Assembly: GCA_033026295.1 (NCBI GenBank)
Contig: CM065181.1
Coordinates: 10,635,001 to 10,699,000, forward strand
Source: Channa striata
Taxonomy: Eukaryota; Chordata; Actinopteri; Anabantiformes; Channidae
Direction of reading: 5' to 3'
Length of the DNA stretch: 64,000 bases
In this document: positions 1 through 62,400 of the stretch, one piece after another
Layout of the letters: the number at the start of each line of letters is the position of its first letter
How positions within the stretch are numbered: position 1 is the stretch's first letter
Made by a program: the position numbers and the translations under genes
Notes under the pieces: generated by a model
Seen by the model: the letters and a program-made list of their open reading frames with translations, nothing else
The model's database searches: none
What the model was told of the DNA's origin: nothing

Positions 1-20
1 TCAACTCTGTGTGTGTCCAG

Positions 21-163
21 GTAATAGTTTGGGGCCCTTGCAGATTAGAGGACTCTGGAGACCCACTGCTTGCACCTGATATTAGACCCTGTTCCTCCGT
101 CTTGGATGTGGGTGATGCTGCCACTGCTGTGGCTTTCTGCCCTGAACTTTGCTCTGATAACAG
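21..163 (+). CDS. elp2: elp2 exon, third from last
   Basis: The acceptor is gtgtgtccag at 11-20 and the donor is gtacat at 164. The exon reads in phase 0 from VIVWGPC to SDNR, whose Arg codon is split AG|G. It carries the PCSSVLDVG and TAVAFCP motifs of an Elp2 WD40 strand region. Confidence 0.93.
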
Positions 164-1461
164 GTACATATACACATACATTGAACTTCATATTTATTAA
201 ACCATGTTTAAAACCCGATTTAATCTTCAGAAACCAGACTTCCTTTACTGAAAACCCATAGTACTGACCAAATGGTTTTCTGTCTTTAAAACTTCATTTT
301 CAGTGTTAGGTCATCATAACATACATCACTGTTTAGATATCGCAATGCTTTTAAGGGCTCTGTAAAGCAAAGTTAATGGCAGTCCACACACTGGAGAAAA
401 TGTAACCTACTGACTAAACAACAGGTATGTGTTCGGATTATGTTTGTGTGCACATGTACAGAGCCCACTGGTAGTTTTTAAAAATTAATTTCATATATGT
501 TGCTCTGGCTATATATTTTTTGAAATACCTAGATTCATTTGACAGCATTGTAAGTAAATAAATACTTATCTTTCAACACAAAAAACATAGACCCACATAT
601 TTTGATACTTCTTTTAAAGCCCTACTTGAACCTAAAAAAATGTTTAAAGTTTCTAAATATGAAACTGTGCACTCTGTGTGTGTGTGTGTTCTTGCTCTCC
701 ACAGGTACCTGCTCGCAGTTGGCTTGGAGTGTGGTAGAATCCTGCTGTACAGGTGGGGCCCTGGCCAGAAGCCTGATGGAGGACAGGACTGGAGCAGCTG
801 TGGAGAAACGGACACTTCGTATCCTTTCAACACATAGACACACATAAACACACACACCCAGTTCATGTGAAGTTTGTCAGATGCAACTTTGAAAGACCTC
901 CAGTCACCACTGGCTCTGCATGTAAATGTCAGTCTGTAGCTGCAGCGGTACTTTGGCTTCAGTTTTGCTGCTGAGAGGCAGAAGCTTTTTCTGTCATGGA
1001 GAAAAAGGCAGGAGCTGGGAGGAGGCATATACTGATTTTTTTATGTGTGTTGTATCCCACCTGGGTGTGTGTGTCATTTTGTCTGTAGAGTTCAGGAAGT
1101 GCACGTGATGTGTCATTTTATCCTAACCCTTGTGACCACATTTTGTAATGTTTTTCCAATACCCCCATGTTTTGCATAAAATAAGAATTCTAGGCTATTG
1201 GCTCTGATGTCTAATACCATCCAGAACAATATCGTGTTGCTTCCTTACATCCTGTCCTTTTGCAGACAGAGCCATGCTTTGGCAGTCAAGAGGCTTCGCT
1301 GGAGGCCGAGGGCCGGTCGAGCAGGTCGAGATCACAACAAGAAAGATGGACAGACTGACGGAGAGTGTGAAATCAAGGAGGAGAGCTCCTGGGTCCAGCT
1401 TGCCAGTGCCAGTGCTGACCACTCTGTCAAAATCTTCAGCATCAACAAACAGGCTCTTTAG
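21..1461 (+). CDS. elp2: Elongator complex protein 2, C-terminal part (3 exons: 21-163, 705-818, 1266-1461)
   Basis: The joined exons encode 150 residues and a stop. Elp2 is a WD40 double-propeller scaffold subunit of Elongator, the complex that starts the cm5/mcm5 modification of U34 in tRNAs. What is seen: VIVWG followed by PCSSVLDVG and AVAFCPEL, then YLLAVGLECGRILLYRW, then QSHALAVKRLRWRP, and a final blade ASADHSVKIFSINKQAL before TAG. The order and the ending match vertebrate ELP2, as I recall its sequence, which ends in a similar VKI...NK.AL. Phases agree across both introns (AG|G at 163/705 and TC|A at 818/1266). The earlier exons lie left of the window. Family assignment is by recognition; I am confident in it. 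Confidence 0.95.
164..704 (+). other. elp2 intron
   Basis: This is a 541-base GT-AG intron. It ends in a short (TG)n run and a pyrimidine-rich acceptor (ctctccacag). I see no other feature in it. Confidence 0.85.
705..818 (+). CDS. elp2: elp2 exon, second from last
   Basis: This exon encodes RYLLAVGLECGRILLYRW and then a hydrophilic loop (GPGQKPDGGQDWSSCGETDT). The acceptor is ctctccacag before 705 and the donor gtatcc starts at 819. Its last codon is split TC|A to give Ser. The LAVGLECG motif is diagnostic of the late Elp2 propeller. Confidence 0.94.
819..1265 (+). other. elp2 last intron
   Basis: This is a 447-base GT-AG intron with a pyrimidine-rich end (catcctgtccttttgcag). Small CA/TG-rich patches are present but no coding signal. 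Confidence 0.85.
1266..1461 (+). CDS. elp2: elp2 terminal coding exon
   Basis: The exon begins SQSHALAVKRLRWRP, continues through a charged, low-conservation insert rich in Arg, Asp and Glu, and ends with the last WD-like blade ASADHSVKIFSINKQAL and TAG at 1459-1461. The charged insert corresponds to a variable loop in the mammalian protein. Confidence 0.94.
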
Positions 1462-1860
1462 CACCACCAACACAGACACTATTACGTCTCTCACACGCAG
1501 AGAGACTGAAAGCCACAGGCCTGACTGGGGCAGCAAGGCCACAGCTGCTTGCTGGCAAGCCATTCACTCCCTGTGACAGCCAGTTAAGTCATGGGTCAGT
1601 CGCAGGACAGACCCACAGCACACATGCCCCGCAGTCTGTCTGCACACAGCTGAACACATTTGATGGGTGGAAGCAAGATGGTGAAAACATCATGACCTTA
1701 GGGTGGCATGTTTGCTTAGACACTATAAAGTGTTTTAGATTCTGAAGCTGTTGGATTTGCGTAGAGACCAAGTATTTGGACAGGTTATCCAAATGAATAT
1801 TTATACGGGGACTTGTATTATTATAGCCATAAATAAAGATGATTGTGCTTTTCCTCTGGT
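1462..1860 (+). other. elp2 3' UTR (inferred)
   Basis: This non-coding stretch directly follows the elp2 stop. It contains AATAAA at 1832-1837, and a T/G-rich segment follows at about 1846-1865, as expected for a cleavage site near 1850-1860. The exact end is inferred. Confidence 0.7.
1832..1837 (+). terminator. elp2 polyadenylation signal AATAAA
   Basis: A canonical AATAAA lies 371 bases after the elp2 stop codon, followed by gattgtgcttttcctctgg, a T/G-rich downstream element. It is the first canonical hexamer on this strand after the stop. Confidence 0.75.
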
Positions 1861-3620
1861 TGTTAAGTGTATCGTTAATGGCACAGCTTGTGTGGGGTTA
1901 TGACTAGTTAATAAGTATTTTTCTGTATCCATTTTTTGACGGCCTTTAGTCACTAACCCACAGTGACTGAAAAACCCCTGATCTGTAAATGGATGTAAAT
2001 GTAAATGGCTTTCTTCGTTATGAATTCATAGCCTCTTAAAGCTTTCATAAGTTGTTTGCAACTTGAGTGAACTACCTTGAAAATGAACTCAAAAAGGAAC
2101 TTGTGCATGACTGCACAATAGAACTTTCAAAATCATATTTTCATGGATTACATAGTTAAGATTCCCTTTCCACTTTAGTTTGTGTTTAAATAACTAATTG
2201 TGGTGGCTTCAAGAGTAGTACAAGAACAAAAATAATGGTGTTCTCATTATTATTTTAGGCATCAAATTGTTAGCAGGAAGTATTTAACATGGCTTTCTGT
2301 CAAAAATAAAACACGGGTAAGGTCCTTTCCAGGCAGCAGCATAAATCTATGCAGGACCATCCGGTTATTGAATGCTGCAGATTTAGATGAAGGTACATCT
2401 GCTCGTGAAGGCTGAGTAGAGACCTTAACACAATTCTCAAGGACAGAAGAAATCCATGTTTTGGGTTTACTGTGGGCTCAGCCGAGTATGCTGTCATTAT
2501 ATGTCAGCCATAAATTTATCTGCAGAAGATTGTAACTGCTGGCCATAACTCTCTCTCTAATCACATATCCTGGTATGTATGGAGGCATCATTCAATCCAG
2601 GCCACACACACACACAGTGCTCCAGGAAATGGCTGTTTGTCAAGCAGCGAATGAGCTTTTTTCATACATTGCAGCCACATATCGAGGGTTTTACCGCATC
2701 ATATATAACATAAAGTAATTATTGAGTCATTATCAGTGATGTTTCAATTTAAACATGAGTGATCACCGTGCTGTGCTTTTTCTTTAACATATTTGTGCGA
2801 GGAGGCTTCTGGGCTCTTTGCCCTGACTGGCATACTAATAGATCACACATGTGCTCCCTTCTCATTTGTCCTCTCCCATGTGCCCTTGACCACTCATGTT
2901 GATGAGGTTGAATTGCCTTAATGTGGTACTGAGTAGGGATTAGAAGTCACATCTGAAAATCATTGAACTCTGCAGATTAATGTGGAAAATGGTGACTAGT
3001 GGCACAGATAATAAACCGCTAACAAAGGTTACTGAGGCCCCAGGAACAGTGTTGTAGCATGGCAGTGAGCAAGAAAATACCGGAGCTGAATACATCATTA
3101 TGCTACGGTGTCAGCGTGGGTCGTCCCAGGTCCCACCCCTTGTTTTAAAGCCTTAAAATTATGCTGTTTCAGCAGATGTTAAGTGTAATAAATGTGTTTT
3201 TAATGTAGTTTTACATGGTTTGGTATTAAACATAGTGAATGTCATAAACCGGAGTATTGGGAAAAACTGAAATCTATTGAACTGATAAAGATGCTAGATG
3301 AAAGGTCAGGGAATCACAAAATGATGACAGTTCATCCTGAGCAATATAAATGAGTGTACCACATATCACGGCAATCAATTCATTCTTAAAGACCAGGAAT
3401 GGCAACATGAAAAGTCAAAGGTTCACTAAAGTCAGTAAGATTCATCCGTAAATGTCTGTACAGGTTTTTATGCCAATCTATCTGATAGACCTGAAAATAT
3501 TTCAGTTCGACACAAGAGCTCATCAGTAAATGCAGTGTGACCTTTATGTTGCTTTCGTATGCCATCGTAAAAGAAAGTTATCGTGACATAAGAACTGTCA
3601 TCGAAGCTCTCCTCTTGAAA

Positions 3621-3663
<43 letters not shown>

Positions 3664-5600
3664 TATCGTCCAGCGCAGTCTTCAGGTCAGTGCAGCTTAA
3701 CATGTGCATGTTTGTGCATCAGATTGGGAGTAGTGTTACAGGCTTTTGTACGTGTCGTTCTTGTCTCAGACCAAACCTTCATTTCTCCTATGGAGTCACC
3801 TCGTAGGAAGGAGGATATACAGAAGCTCACCTTTCACTGACATGCGGGTCAACTTAATCAACCAATCCTTCCATTTGCACAGCATGAGCCCGCTGAGATG
3901 ATGTAAAGGTCATACAGCATTCACACACACATACGTTATTTCCTGTAGAAGCTGCTCTTCAAAATCTGTGGTTGTCTTTGAATCAGTAAGTAGCTACAAT
4001 GTCACACTGAATTGGAAAGCTCACGTTCATTCATGTCCTGCTGGAATCAAAACGTCATCAATATCAGAGATGTCAATGTCTCTTCATGCCACCCAAGTAT
4101 TGGCTATATTCATCTTTAACAAATAATTTACTGACGTTTTATACAGTAGTTGTAACTCATTGCTAAAAAAAATTCCCAGTTGTTGAAAAAAAAAAAACTT
4201 GTTGCGGGTATTAAGGCACCAGCAGGATACTTTTCTTTCCAGCTTACACTTCAATTAACCACTATTTTTAATTTGTTTTAACACATTCTTCAAATGATTT
4301 AGTTTTTCCTATAAAGAGCTTCATTATAATGGTATACACATTATAACCACAATGATCTTTAAGTAATGCTTAATTTTCGGTATCGCTAATTTGGATGTGC
4401 AATGTCTTGTTGAGTGTTCTCACTATATTCTGTCTAGCAAAAAATAAATTTATGAGTATGCCAAGGATCTGTTACTTACAGCCAGAATACAGCAGAAGAT
4501 TTGGTCGGCAACAGCTCCAGCCAGCTGCTCTACTGCTGCACCACGTCGAGCACCCACATACTAAATATTTGAGAGTGAGGATAGAGGAAAGCTCAGGACA
4601 CATATGCTCTCTCTCACACACAGACCATAAAAATCACGCACAAACACAGACGTGAACACACAGTGACACTGTCAGGAACATGCTTAGAAGAACACTCATT
4701 CCCTCCACCCTATTTGCCACTAGCTTCTCCTAAAAGTTCAATTATTTATCAAGCACAACGTACGAGGGTTTTCATTACAAATGTATTCTTCCTTCGCAGC
4801 ACCTCTCTGTGTGAGGGCAGCAGGCGGCTCACTCTACCAATTTACAGTCTTAATGTCGACTGGCTGCTGTAGCACGTGGCTGCACTTCCCCTTCATGTGA
4901 ATTTTCTGCTTTTACAGGGAGACGTCAAGATTTTGTTTTACCTCATCCACAGCATAACTTAACATTTGTGTGAGTTTTCTTCCCCAACAGCACTTAGATG
5001 GTGTCTCCCAGATCACGACGTAGTGAACACAACTCATCCAGGTAATGAGAAGTGAGTGTGGCAGAGAGCCACTCATCTATTCTGCATTACAGCTTCACCC
5101 CGTGACCAGGAGCGGATCTAGAAATGTTTTATTGGGATGGCAAATCTGAGGCACATGCTCACAATAGGGTGGCATATTTGGAAAACTGAAAGCATTTAAA
5201 TGAAGTAGCATGATTTTTAAACTCAAATTTAGGAACCTTTTTTAAATAAACAGAAATGTAAAAAATGTAAGATCTACATAAAGATAGAAATGTGCATATT
5301 TATAATGATAGTGATTTATTTCAGCTTCACACTTGAGTTTTGTCCATGTTTGCTAGCACTGGTTATTCAGACATTTGAGAAAAATAATGTATTTAAAAAC
5401 TTATCAAAAATTATTAATCTAAAATTAGGAAAAATAATATAAAAATATAAAGTGTACTGACCTTAGCATGCCAGTGTGTTTTACTTGCAAGAGCAGTGCA
5501 GAGACTGACTTTAAATTGACAACTTAAATGCAAATATGCTTTGAAGGAGCACATGACTCATTTTACCACATCAAAAACATGCATGCAGATAAAACCAACA
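1861..5600. other. Intergenic region between convergent elp2 and gabbr2
   Basis: AT-rich non-coding sequence. It holds a compound (GT)n(GA)n microsatellite at 3621-3663 and short A/T runs near 4166-4198. No open frame in it resembles a known protein. Part of the right side could still belong to the gabbr2 3' UTR. Confidence 0.6.
3621..3663. repeat. Compound microsatellite (GT)n-(GA)n
   Basis: About 11 GT units run directly into about 11 GA units, an uninterrupted compound dinucleotide repeat. Confidence 0.95.
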
Positions 5601-5621
5601 TTCCATCATTTTCAGTCTCAC

Positions 5622-5627
5622 TTTATT
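5622..5627 (-). terminator. Candidate distal gabbr2 polyadenylation signal
   Basis: AATAAA on the minus strand (tttatt on plus), about 3.55 kb after the gabbr2 stop. Competing hexamers lie at 6255, 6733 and 7813. It is listed as the distal-most plausible signal; usage is inferred. Confidence 0.3.
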
Positions 5628-6340
5628 TAACAATGATGTGAAAAGTAAAGGCTGTCCATAACATTCAGACAATAAAAGAAGAATGTCCTCCCATAACAAC
5701 TAATGGCTCCAAAAATGTTCAGGTGGTCCAAGTGTGATACTTATTTTATACAACTTGTTCATATCTATACCCCATCTGTACATAACATAGTTACAGATAC
5801 TGTAATTTAACAAAAATGACTTCCAAGTATCCTTGCGGCGCATTTGTGAAATATTTCCTATGTAAAAATGAGAATGTAGGTAAAGATCTTTACATATACA
5901 TATATATAGTTCTCTATTCTTTCTGTAATAAGAAAACAAGTTATTGCCCCTCTTGAACATGTTGCATTTAACATAAGTTTTGTTTACCATTTTAACTCTT
6001 AATTAAACTTAACGCCATGTGATACCACATATCAAACTGACAAAACAGTAACAGTATGGACCTGTGTGTTTTTCCACTTAATATATATGTCATATTGTTA
6101 TATTTTTGGACATGTATGTTTCATTTTGTCCAGAAACCCTGATGATGACACATACAAAGATATAATTATATACGTATATGTCGCTTTGATCTTTAAACTA
6201 TAAAGGTAAAGAGACCTATGGCAAACAAAAATAAAAAACATCAGCATGACGATATTTATTACAGTAAATTATGAGCCCTTGACCTACCACAATTGCATCT
6301 GAACAATTTTTTATTCCATGTTAAAATAAATGTTTAAATT

Positions 6341-6358
6341 AAAAAAAAAAAAAAAAAA
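6341..6358 (+). repeat. A18 homopolymer
   Basis: Eighteen consecutive A residues, preceded ten bases upstream by AATAAA (6325-6330) on the same strand. Confidence 0.9.
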
Positions 6359-6732
6359 TAGGGCACATAAAAAAAAATACAACAATACCTGATGATCTGC
6401 ATTTGGCATTGTGGATGGACTAAAAAAAAAGTCTTTTTGTAATTTGGTAAATGCCAAGAGTCAGATGGATGATTTGCTACTTCCTTCAGTTTATTGCCCT
6501 CAGTGAATAACTGCTAAATCAGTAGAAGAGTCAAAAAGATGATGTTTACTTTGTCCACTGAGAAGTTTGGCATTGACATATGTGAGCTGATCAACAGGTA
6601 AAAGAACTCAAATCCATGTTTTGTAAAGAAATGCAGTATATGTAAAACCAAATTGTAAGTGAGAGGATGAAACGACAGAGTGGATTCGTCACGACAGCTG
6701 CAAAAACAGAGGTAACTCTGTGAATTATACAT

Positions 6733-6738
6733 TTTATT
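6733..6738 (-). terminator. Candidate proximal gabbr2 polyadenylation signal
   Basis: AATAAA on the minus strand, about 2.4 kb after the stop. That distance is comparable to the few-kb 3' UTR I recall for mammalian GABBR2. Not decisive. Confidence 0.3.
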
Positions 6739-9173
6739 TCATGCCGTCTTGAGAAAGCCAAATACCAAATATTCCATACATGGACACCATCATCAGGGTA
6801 TCAGTAAATTGTACACAATCACATATAATGTAATATATAAAATGTGCGATTGGTTTTTCTTCTCCTGAAGGAAGAACCAACCCTCTGACAATGTCTCTCA
6901 CTCGCTTGTCAAGTGATGGTGATTCTCTGGTTGGCAGAGGTGCGGGAGAAGCCGTGACTCCTTGGATGTCTGTGCTCGGGGTTCTTCTGCTTCTGTGCTG
7001 CAGCCGGAGCCGGAGGGGGAAGATCTCTCACCGGGAGTCACCGTGATTTGTCCAATAGCAGGTGGACCACTGCTAGCTGTGTCCTCCGCCGGCTTTTCAA
7101 CCGGAGACTGACTGACCGGCCGTCTGAACAGGTGCCAGCTCGCAGAGGAAGTTCTCCCACACTGTCCCATGCATTGAGGCATTGAATTCAAATAAATCTA
7201 TGACACGCACGATTTACAGGTGTGTGGCCAACGTCGTAGTTTACTGGGTGAGCGCCATTATCACCCTACCGTGTACTGTGGGTCCTGCAGGCTACGATAT
7301 AACACAACAGGCAGAGCGCTCAACAAACGCTGTAAAAACTAGAAACCAAGACACCAATGGTGAACGTATGCTGAGAACAAACCTTCTTACACTTGATAGA
7401 AAGTCTTTTGCCTGGAGTCCCTGTTTGTTTTTCTCCTGCACGAGGACAGTTTTACAAAAAAAGAAAGAAAAAGGAAAAAGGATGACACTGTGTCAATGAC
7501 CATTTTGCTCAGTGCAGCCTTCTAGGGCCAAGTTCAACATCACAGCCTAAGATTTCCATAGCAACTGAGGTATGTTCACTGTTGCTAAGTGTGAAGTGAT
7601 TTTTCATGACACTCAATATTATCTGTGAAAGAAAGCCCTGTGTCTGTGCTAAATGCTCTATCACTGTGACCAGCAGTGGTTTCGTCACCGTACACGAGAC
7701 TCCCGCTTGTCGCCGTCCTAACAACCGCTCGTGGAAATTCAGGTCAACCGTCTAATCCGAACTGGCTGTGGAACTGGTAGACCTACATCCTTTCCACCAT
7801 CACCTCTTGAGTTTTATTTCTTCTGAAGATTCTAGTGCCCCTTTGTCACTAACAAGAACCCCGTCGCCCTCAACTGTGCTGGTTTGCTTTCAGGGCCAGA
7901 TCAGGTGGACATCTTAACAGTCTACAGACACGACTCCGTGGGGATTGATGTGACCAGGCCCGTAACAAACGCCAAGTCTGAAAAGCACCTGAATTCATAA
8001 GGTGCTCGCTTGTGTTTTAAGTGTACATCTGCGTGTGTGCGTTGGCATTGAACACACTGTGCAACACTGTCTTGTGGTGTCTTGTATCTCTGTTTTCTAA
8101 CATGTGCCACCTTGGGCATCTGGCATATCATGGATATTCTGTATAACATGCTTTCTGAGGACATTTTAAGCAATTTGTAAGATATGAAATGCCTATGCAG
8201 TCTGATGTGAGATCTCTGATGAAAACCAGTGGTGCAAATTTAGCAAAGTGGAACAGAGAGCCATGTGCATCGTACGCCAACTTCGAGGAATCAGCCCCTG
8301 GTGCCTTTTCATGTTCTGTGGCTCACAGGCTTTGATGTATCTTATGCGGCTGCCCGTAAGCTAATTCATTGACAGTTACACAAACAATTTCATATCTCAT
8401 TCATACATACGTCTAATACTTTGCAGGGTGCCATGATTTATAAGCTTTCATTTGAAGTTTTCATGGCTGCCCGCCTTTGTTTCAAGCTCCACGCTTGTCC
8501 ATTCACAGCATATACAAAGCTTACAGTACATCAAAGTCAGAAATTATGATATTTACATGTCTCCACAAGGCTGGAAGGGGGGTGGGGAGAAAACTGGATG
8601 ATTTTGTTTGTAGGTTTCCATACTGGTATCCAGTCACTGAAACAGTGAAACACTCAAGTTAGATGACAAGCCCACATGTAGCCGCGAGCACATACAGACA
8701 ACAGGTAAGGAACATAAACAGAGAATCCCCACTGAAGCAGATAAGGCTACACATCAGATCAGGGCTGGTCCACCGCTGCTCTGCTATTAGGGTGTCAGTG
8801 TGTCTGTGCATGTATCTGCGTTTGTGTATTTCTGTGTTTGTTTGACATATGTGTATATGCCAGGCCGGAGGGAGCAGGTGAACAATGGGACATTGCTGTG
8901 AATTGTGGGAGTTTGGTAGGGTCATCCAGGGCCCACTCACTCTCCTCCCACCCCTTCCTGACTGAGATTTTCAGTTCTCAAGAGAGGCCGGGGAGAAGTG
9001 GTACGAAGAGTGAACCTTGCCCCCCCTCCCCCGCCTCCTTCTTCTTTCCCCCTGTCCTCCTTGTTTTGAGACAAAATACGCACATACGCTGATGATATCA
9101 GTCTATTTGTTGTAGAAAAAAAGAACCATATATGTCTCCTCTGCAAAGAGCCAGGTGGGGGAGTGAATGAAGC

Positions 9174-59497
<50,324 letters not shown>

Positions 59498-62400
59498 CTG
59501 TCAAAGACACAAACACATTTTCACATTAAAACATTATATGAGCAATAAAATGCCAAATGACTAAATGTAAACGTAAATGTAAAATGCAATTAAAACAACC
59601 GCCATTTTCCATATCTGTTTTTCCTCTTTTAAAACAGTTATAATCTCCTGTGCAAAATAGTTTTAAGTAAACTAACAAGCCTTAGCCATGCCAGATGCTC
59701 TGTGACATATACGCATTAAAATCAAAACCACAATCGCCCATGGTTAGAAGTCACTGGTTAATGCCATCTAGGAAACAGTGATGCCTGCACTAAACCAGAT
59801 TTTGAAATAGTTTGGATTGAAACGCTGGAGAGACAAACATTGTCAACTATTAGTTAAATAGTTAGTGCAGTTTTTGCAGTTTTTAAGTATTTTGGCATGA
59901 TTCCCTCTCTAGTTTTGTGGACTATTTTAAGTAACTGACTTATTTCAACATTGAAGTGCTAAAATAATGGATCACAGATACGAAGCACCTTGCTGGGTTT
60001 ATAAAATCTAGCTCCGGGCTTCCTTGTTTGGAGAAAATGTAACAGATGCTGCTTTAAGTGAACCAGTAAACCACATTACAACAGTAATTGGACACAGTGA
60101 AGAATGGCCCAACTTTAAACTGCACAGTCTGGCACAGTGGTGCAACCTTTCTGAGAGCTTTAAATTACAGGGACATTTCCAAAACCCATTAGTAATATCG
60201 CAAAATATCCATAACATAGAATTTTAAGGCACTCAGCAAGATTATCTTTTAAGATTCTCCGTTGTTAGCTTTCATATGCAGCCTAATGTGTCCGGGAAAT
60301 GGCCTTTCTGTTTTATACAGTCTAATTTATCAATTTATTTTACCTCAAGGAAACCTAAAGGGCCATGAAGGAATCACATCACACCATATCTGAGAAACCC
60401 AATCCCAGAACAATCAAAAGCAGACAACCTATGGACACCATTAGAAGAATTGTCAAATCATTTAGAAAGAAAGAAAGAATAAATAAATGTAATTTTGATA
60501 TTTATATTGCAATATACACTGACTTTAGCATTTTCCAAACATACTCAAGGGATTGGAAACTACAATATACTGTCAGCCTGCAAACACTGTCTCTGCGGAG
60601 CTCTGCTCAAACACAGCAATTTCGGAATTTACTGTTTTCTCTTTTAGAAACAACGATGAGTCCCTCCGGTGTTATATTGGAGGAAGCATGACCTTGTCAG
60701 ACAAACCTGGGCCTTCACTCTTCTTCGCTCATAAAGATTACTCACTTACGGGTGTACGCACAGGAGGGGAGAAGCAGGAGATGGCAAGGGAAGACATTTT
60801 TCCCCCCATTCTTTTTTGGTAAGCTCTTCAAACAACCTGCAATTTCTTCCGACGTGCACGCGCACACATCTCTCTCTGCTTCTCCTTGTTATCACTGTTA
60901 TGGGCCTATTGAAGTGCTCGGGAGCGCTGTCCTTGACTAGAAAAATGACAGATAACATCAGCTGCATCACAGGGCACTGCGTTCCCCTCACCTCTCCGCT
61001 CGGTGAATCGCCTCATTTGATCTCAATTCTGGCATCAAAGCTCCAGCAAATGTTAGACAGATATGTTGCCATTTCGGTACAGTGAATATGTGAATACACA
61101 AGGTTTGTCAAAATGCGGTGAATGAGGATCAGTGATTATGTTTCCCTTGGCCCTGGCCGAAGCATTCCTACTTTGAGAAAAAGCTCAGCACACTATTCTC
61201 ACGGGTAATGTTGGCTGGAAAAAGCCAGCCTGTACCTCAGTCCATGCAATGACATCTGCCTTTTTGTTTGATAAGTCAACTCTGATGTGTATTGTAATGT
61301 AATTATAATGTGTATTGTAAAAAAAATCATCCATTGCATTTGAGGAATGTGGCGTTTTTAACCATTGTTAACGATTTATTTTAGGTGGGGTTTACATTTC
61401 TAGACCTCATTTGAGTACAGTCACTTTTTTATCAATACAATTTGACCCATTTTGTAGCAGCATCTGTAATTTTCACTTTTTTTCCCTTGAGGTTTGCATT
61501 AGTTTGTCTTTGATCAACCCAATTTTAGTTTGTTTCAACTATGATCTGTAAAATTTTGTTGGACAAAAAAATGTGCTTCATTTAAAAGCACTGACTTAGA
61601 AGATATCCTTGTGAACTATTAAGATGCAAAGACTGTGAGGAGACTAATCCCTGGAGGTAAACCGACAGCAGTGTTGCTAGTTCAAACTCCTGCAGAAGAT
61701 GTTAGAACAACAGCAAATGAATTATTGTAGCCATCATATATCTCTGAAGATCTAAAACATTTTAACCATACAGAATATGACATCATCACTTCACTGGCAC
61801 ATTGTTAAAGCTCTCTTCCTTTTATAGAATGACAAAGGCCATGTCTCCTTTTATACTGTGCCATGCTTGGTAGTGTGGTGATTTCAAATCTGAACTCCCC
61901 ATGAGAGACAGTGGGAATAGGAACTACTGAGGCCCTCGACGAAGAAGAAGGTTTGGCAGGGTAAAATGGAGGATGATAGGCTGAGCATAAATGACAGGGT
62001 CGTTTTGAGGATCGCTGCCTTTTTAAATATTCAAACTGGGGTTGTCCCTCCCTTCCTCTGCACCCTTGGTAGCTCAGGCTCTTGCTGTGTCAAAAAGGGT
62101 GACAAATTCAGATCCCTGAGAAGAGGAAGAAGTGATAAAGATTAAGAAGGGATTGACGACTTTTGATATGACTAGAAAAAGATCACGGCAGATAGCTGTA
62201 CATTCACTGTAGGGTCAACTGGGCTGAGGAACGAGTGTTCTTAAGATGCAGGAAAATGAGATAGAGAGTTATGGAAAAGGGAAATGACAAAATAATAAAG
62301 GAGGCAGCTGTGTGTTTTTTTCTTTGGCTGTTTCCATATCTGTGGGGGTTCGCCACAGTAAATCATGTGGTCTGCACGTTGATGTGCCACAGGTTTTTAA

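Larger units (their letters stand above)
5601..9173 (-). other. Presumptive gabbr2 3' UTR and downstream flank
   Basis: Sequence immediately 3' of the gabbr2 stop on the minus strand, with no recognisable coding. Minus-strand AATAAA hexamers lie at 7813-7818, 6733-6738, 6255-6260 and 5622-5627, so a 3' UTR of roughly 1.4 to 3.6 kb is possible. A long 3' UTR is usual for this gene in vertebrates. Which signal is used cannot be told from sequence. A GC-rich island sits at 6930-7180 and an A18 run at 6341-6358. Confidence 0.5.

Noticed and set aside
573..1028. 151-codon minus-strand open frame
   Set aside because: Antisense to the elp2 exon at 705-818 and its intron.
1195..1563. 122-codon minus-strand open frame
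   Set aside because: Antisense shadow of the last elp2 exon.
5105..5175. Segment resembling the end of a dispersed fish repeat (ggagcggatctagaa)
   Set aside because: I could not find a matching opposite end or target duplication, so it is not called.
62060..62130. tRNA-like stretch with tagctcagg and aaattcagatccc
   Set aside because: The spacing is roughly tRNA-like but the acceptor stem does not close. At best a decayed pseudogene.
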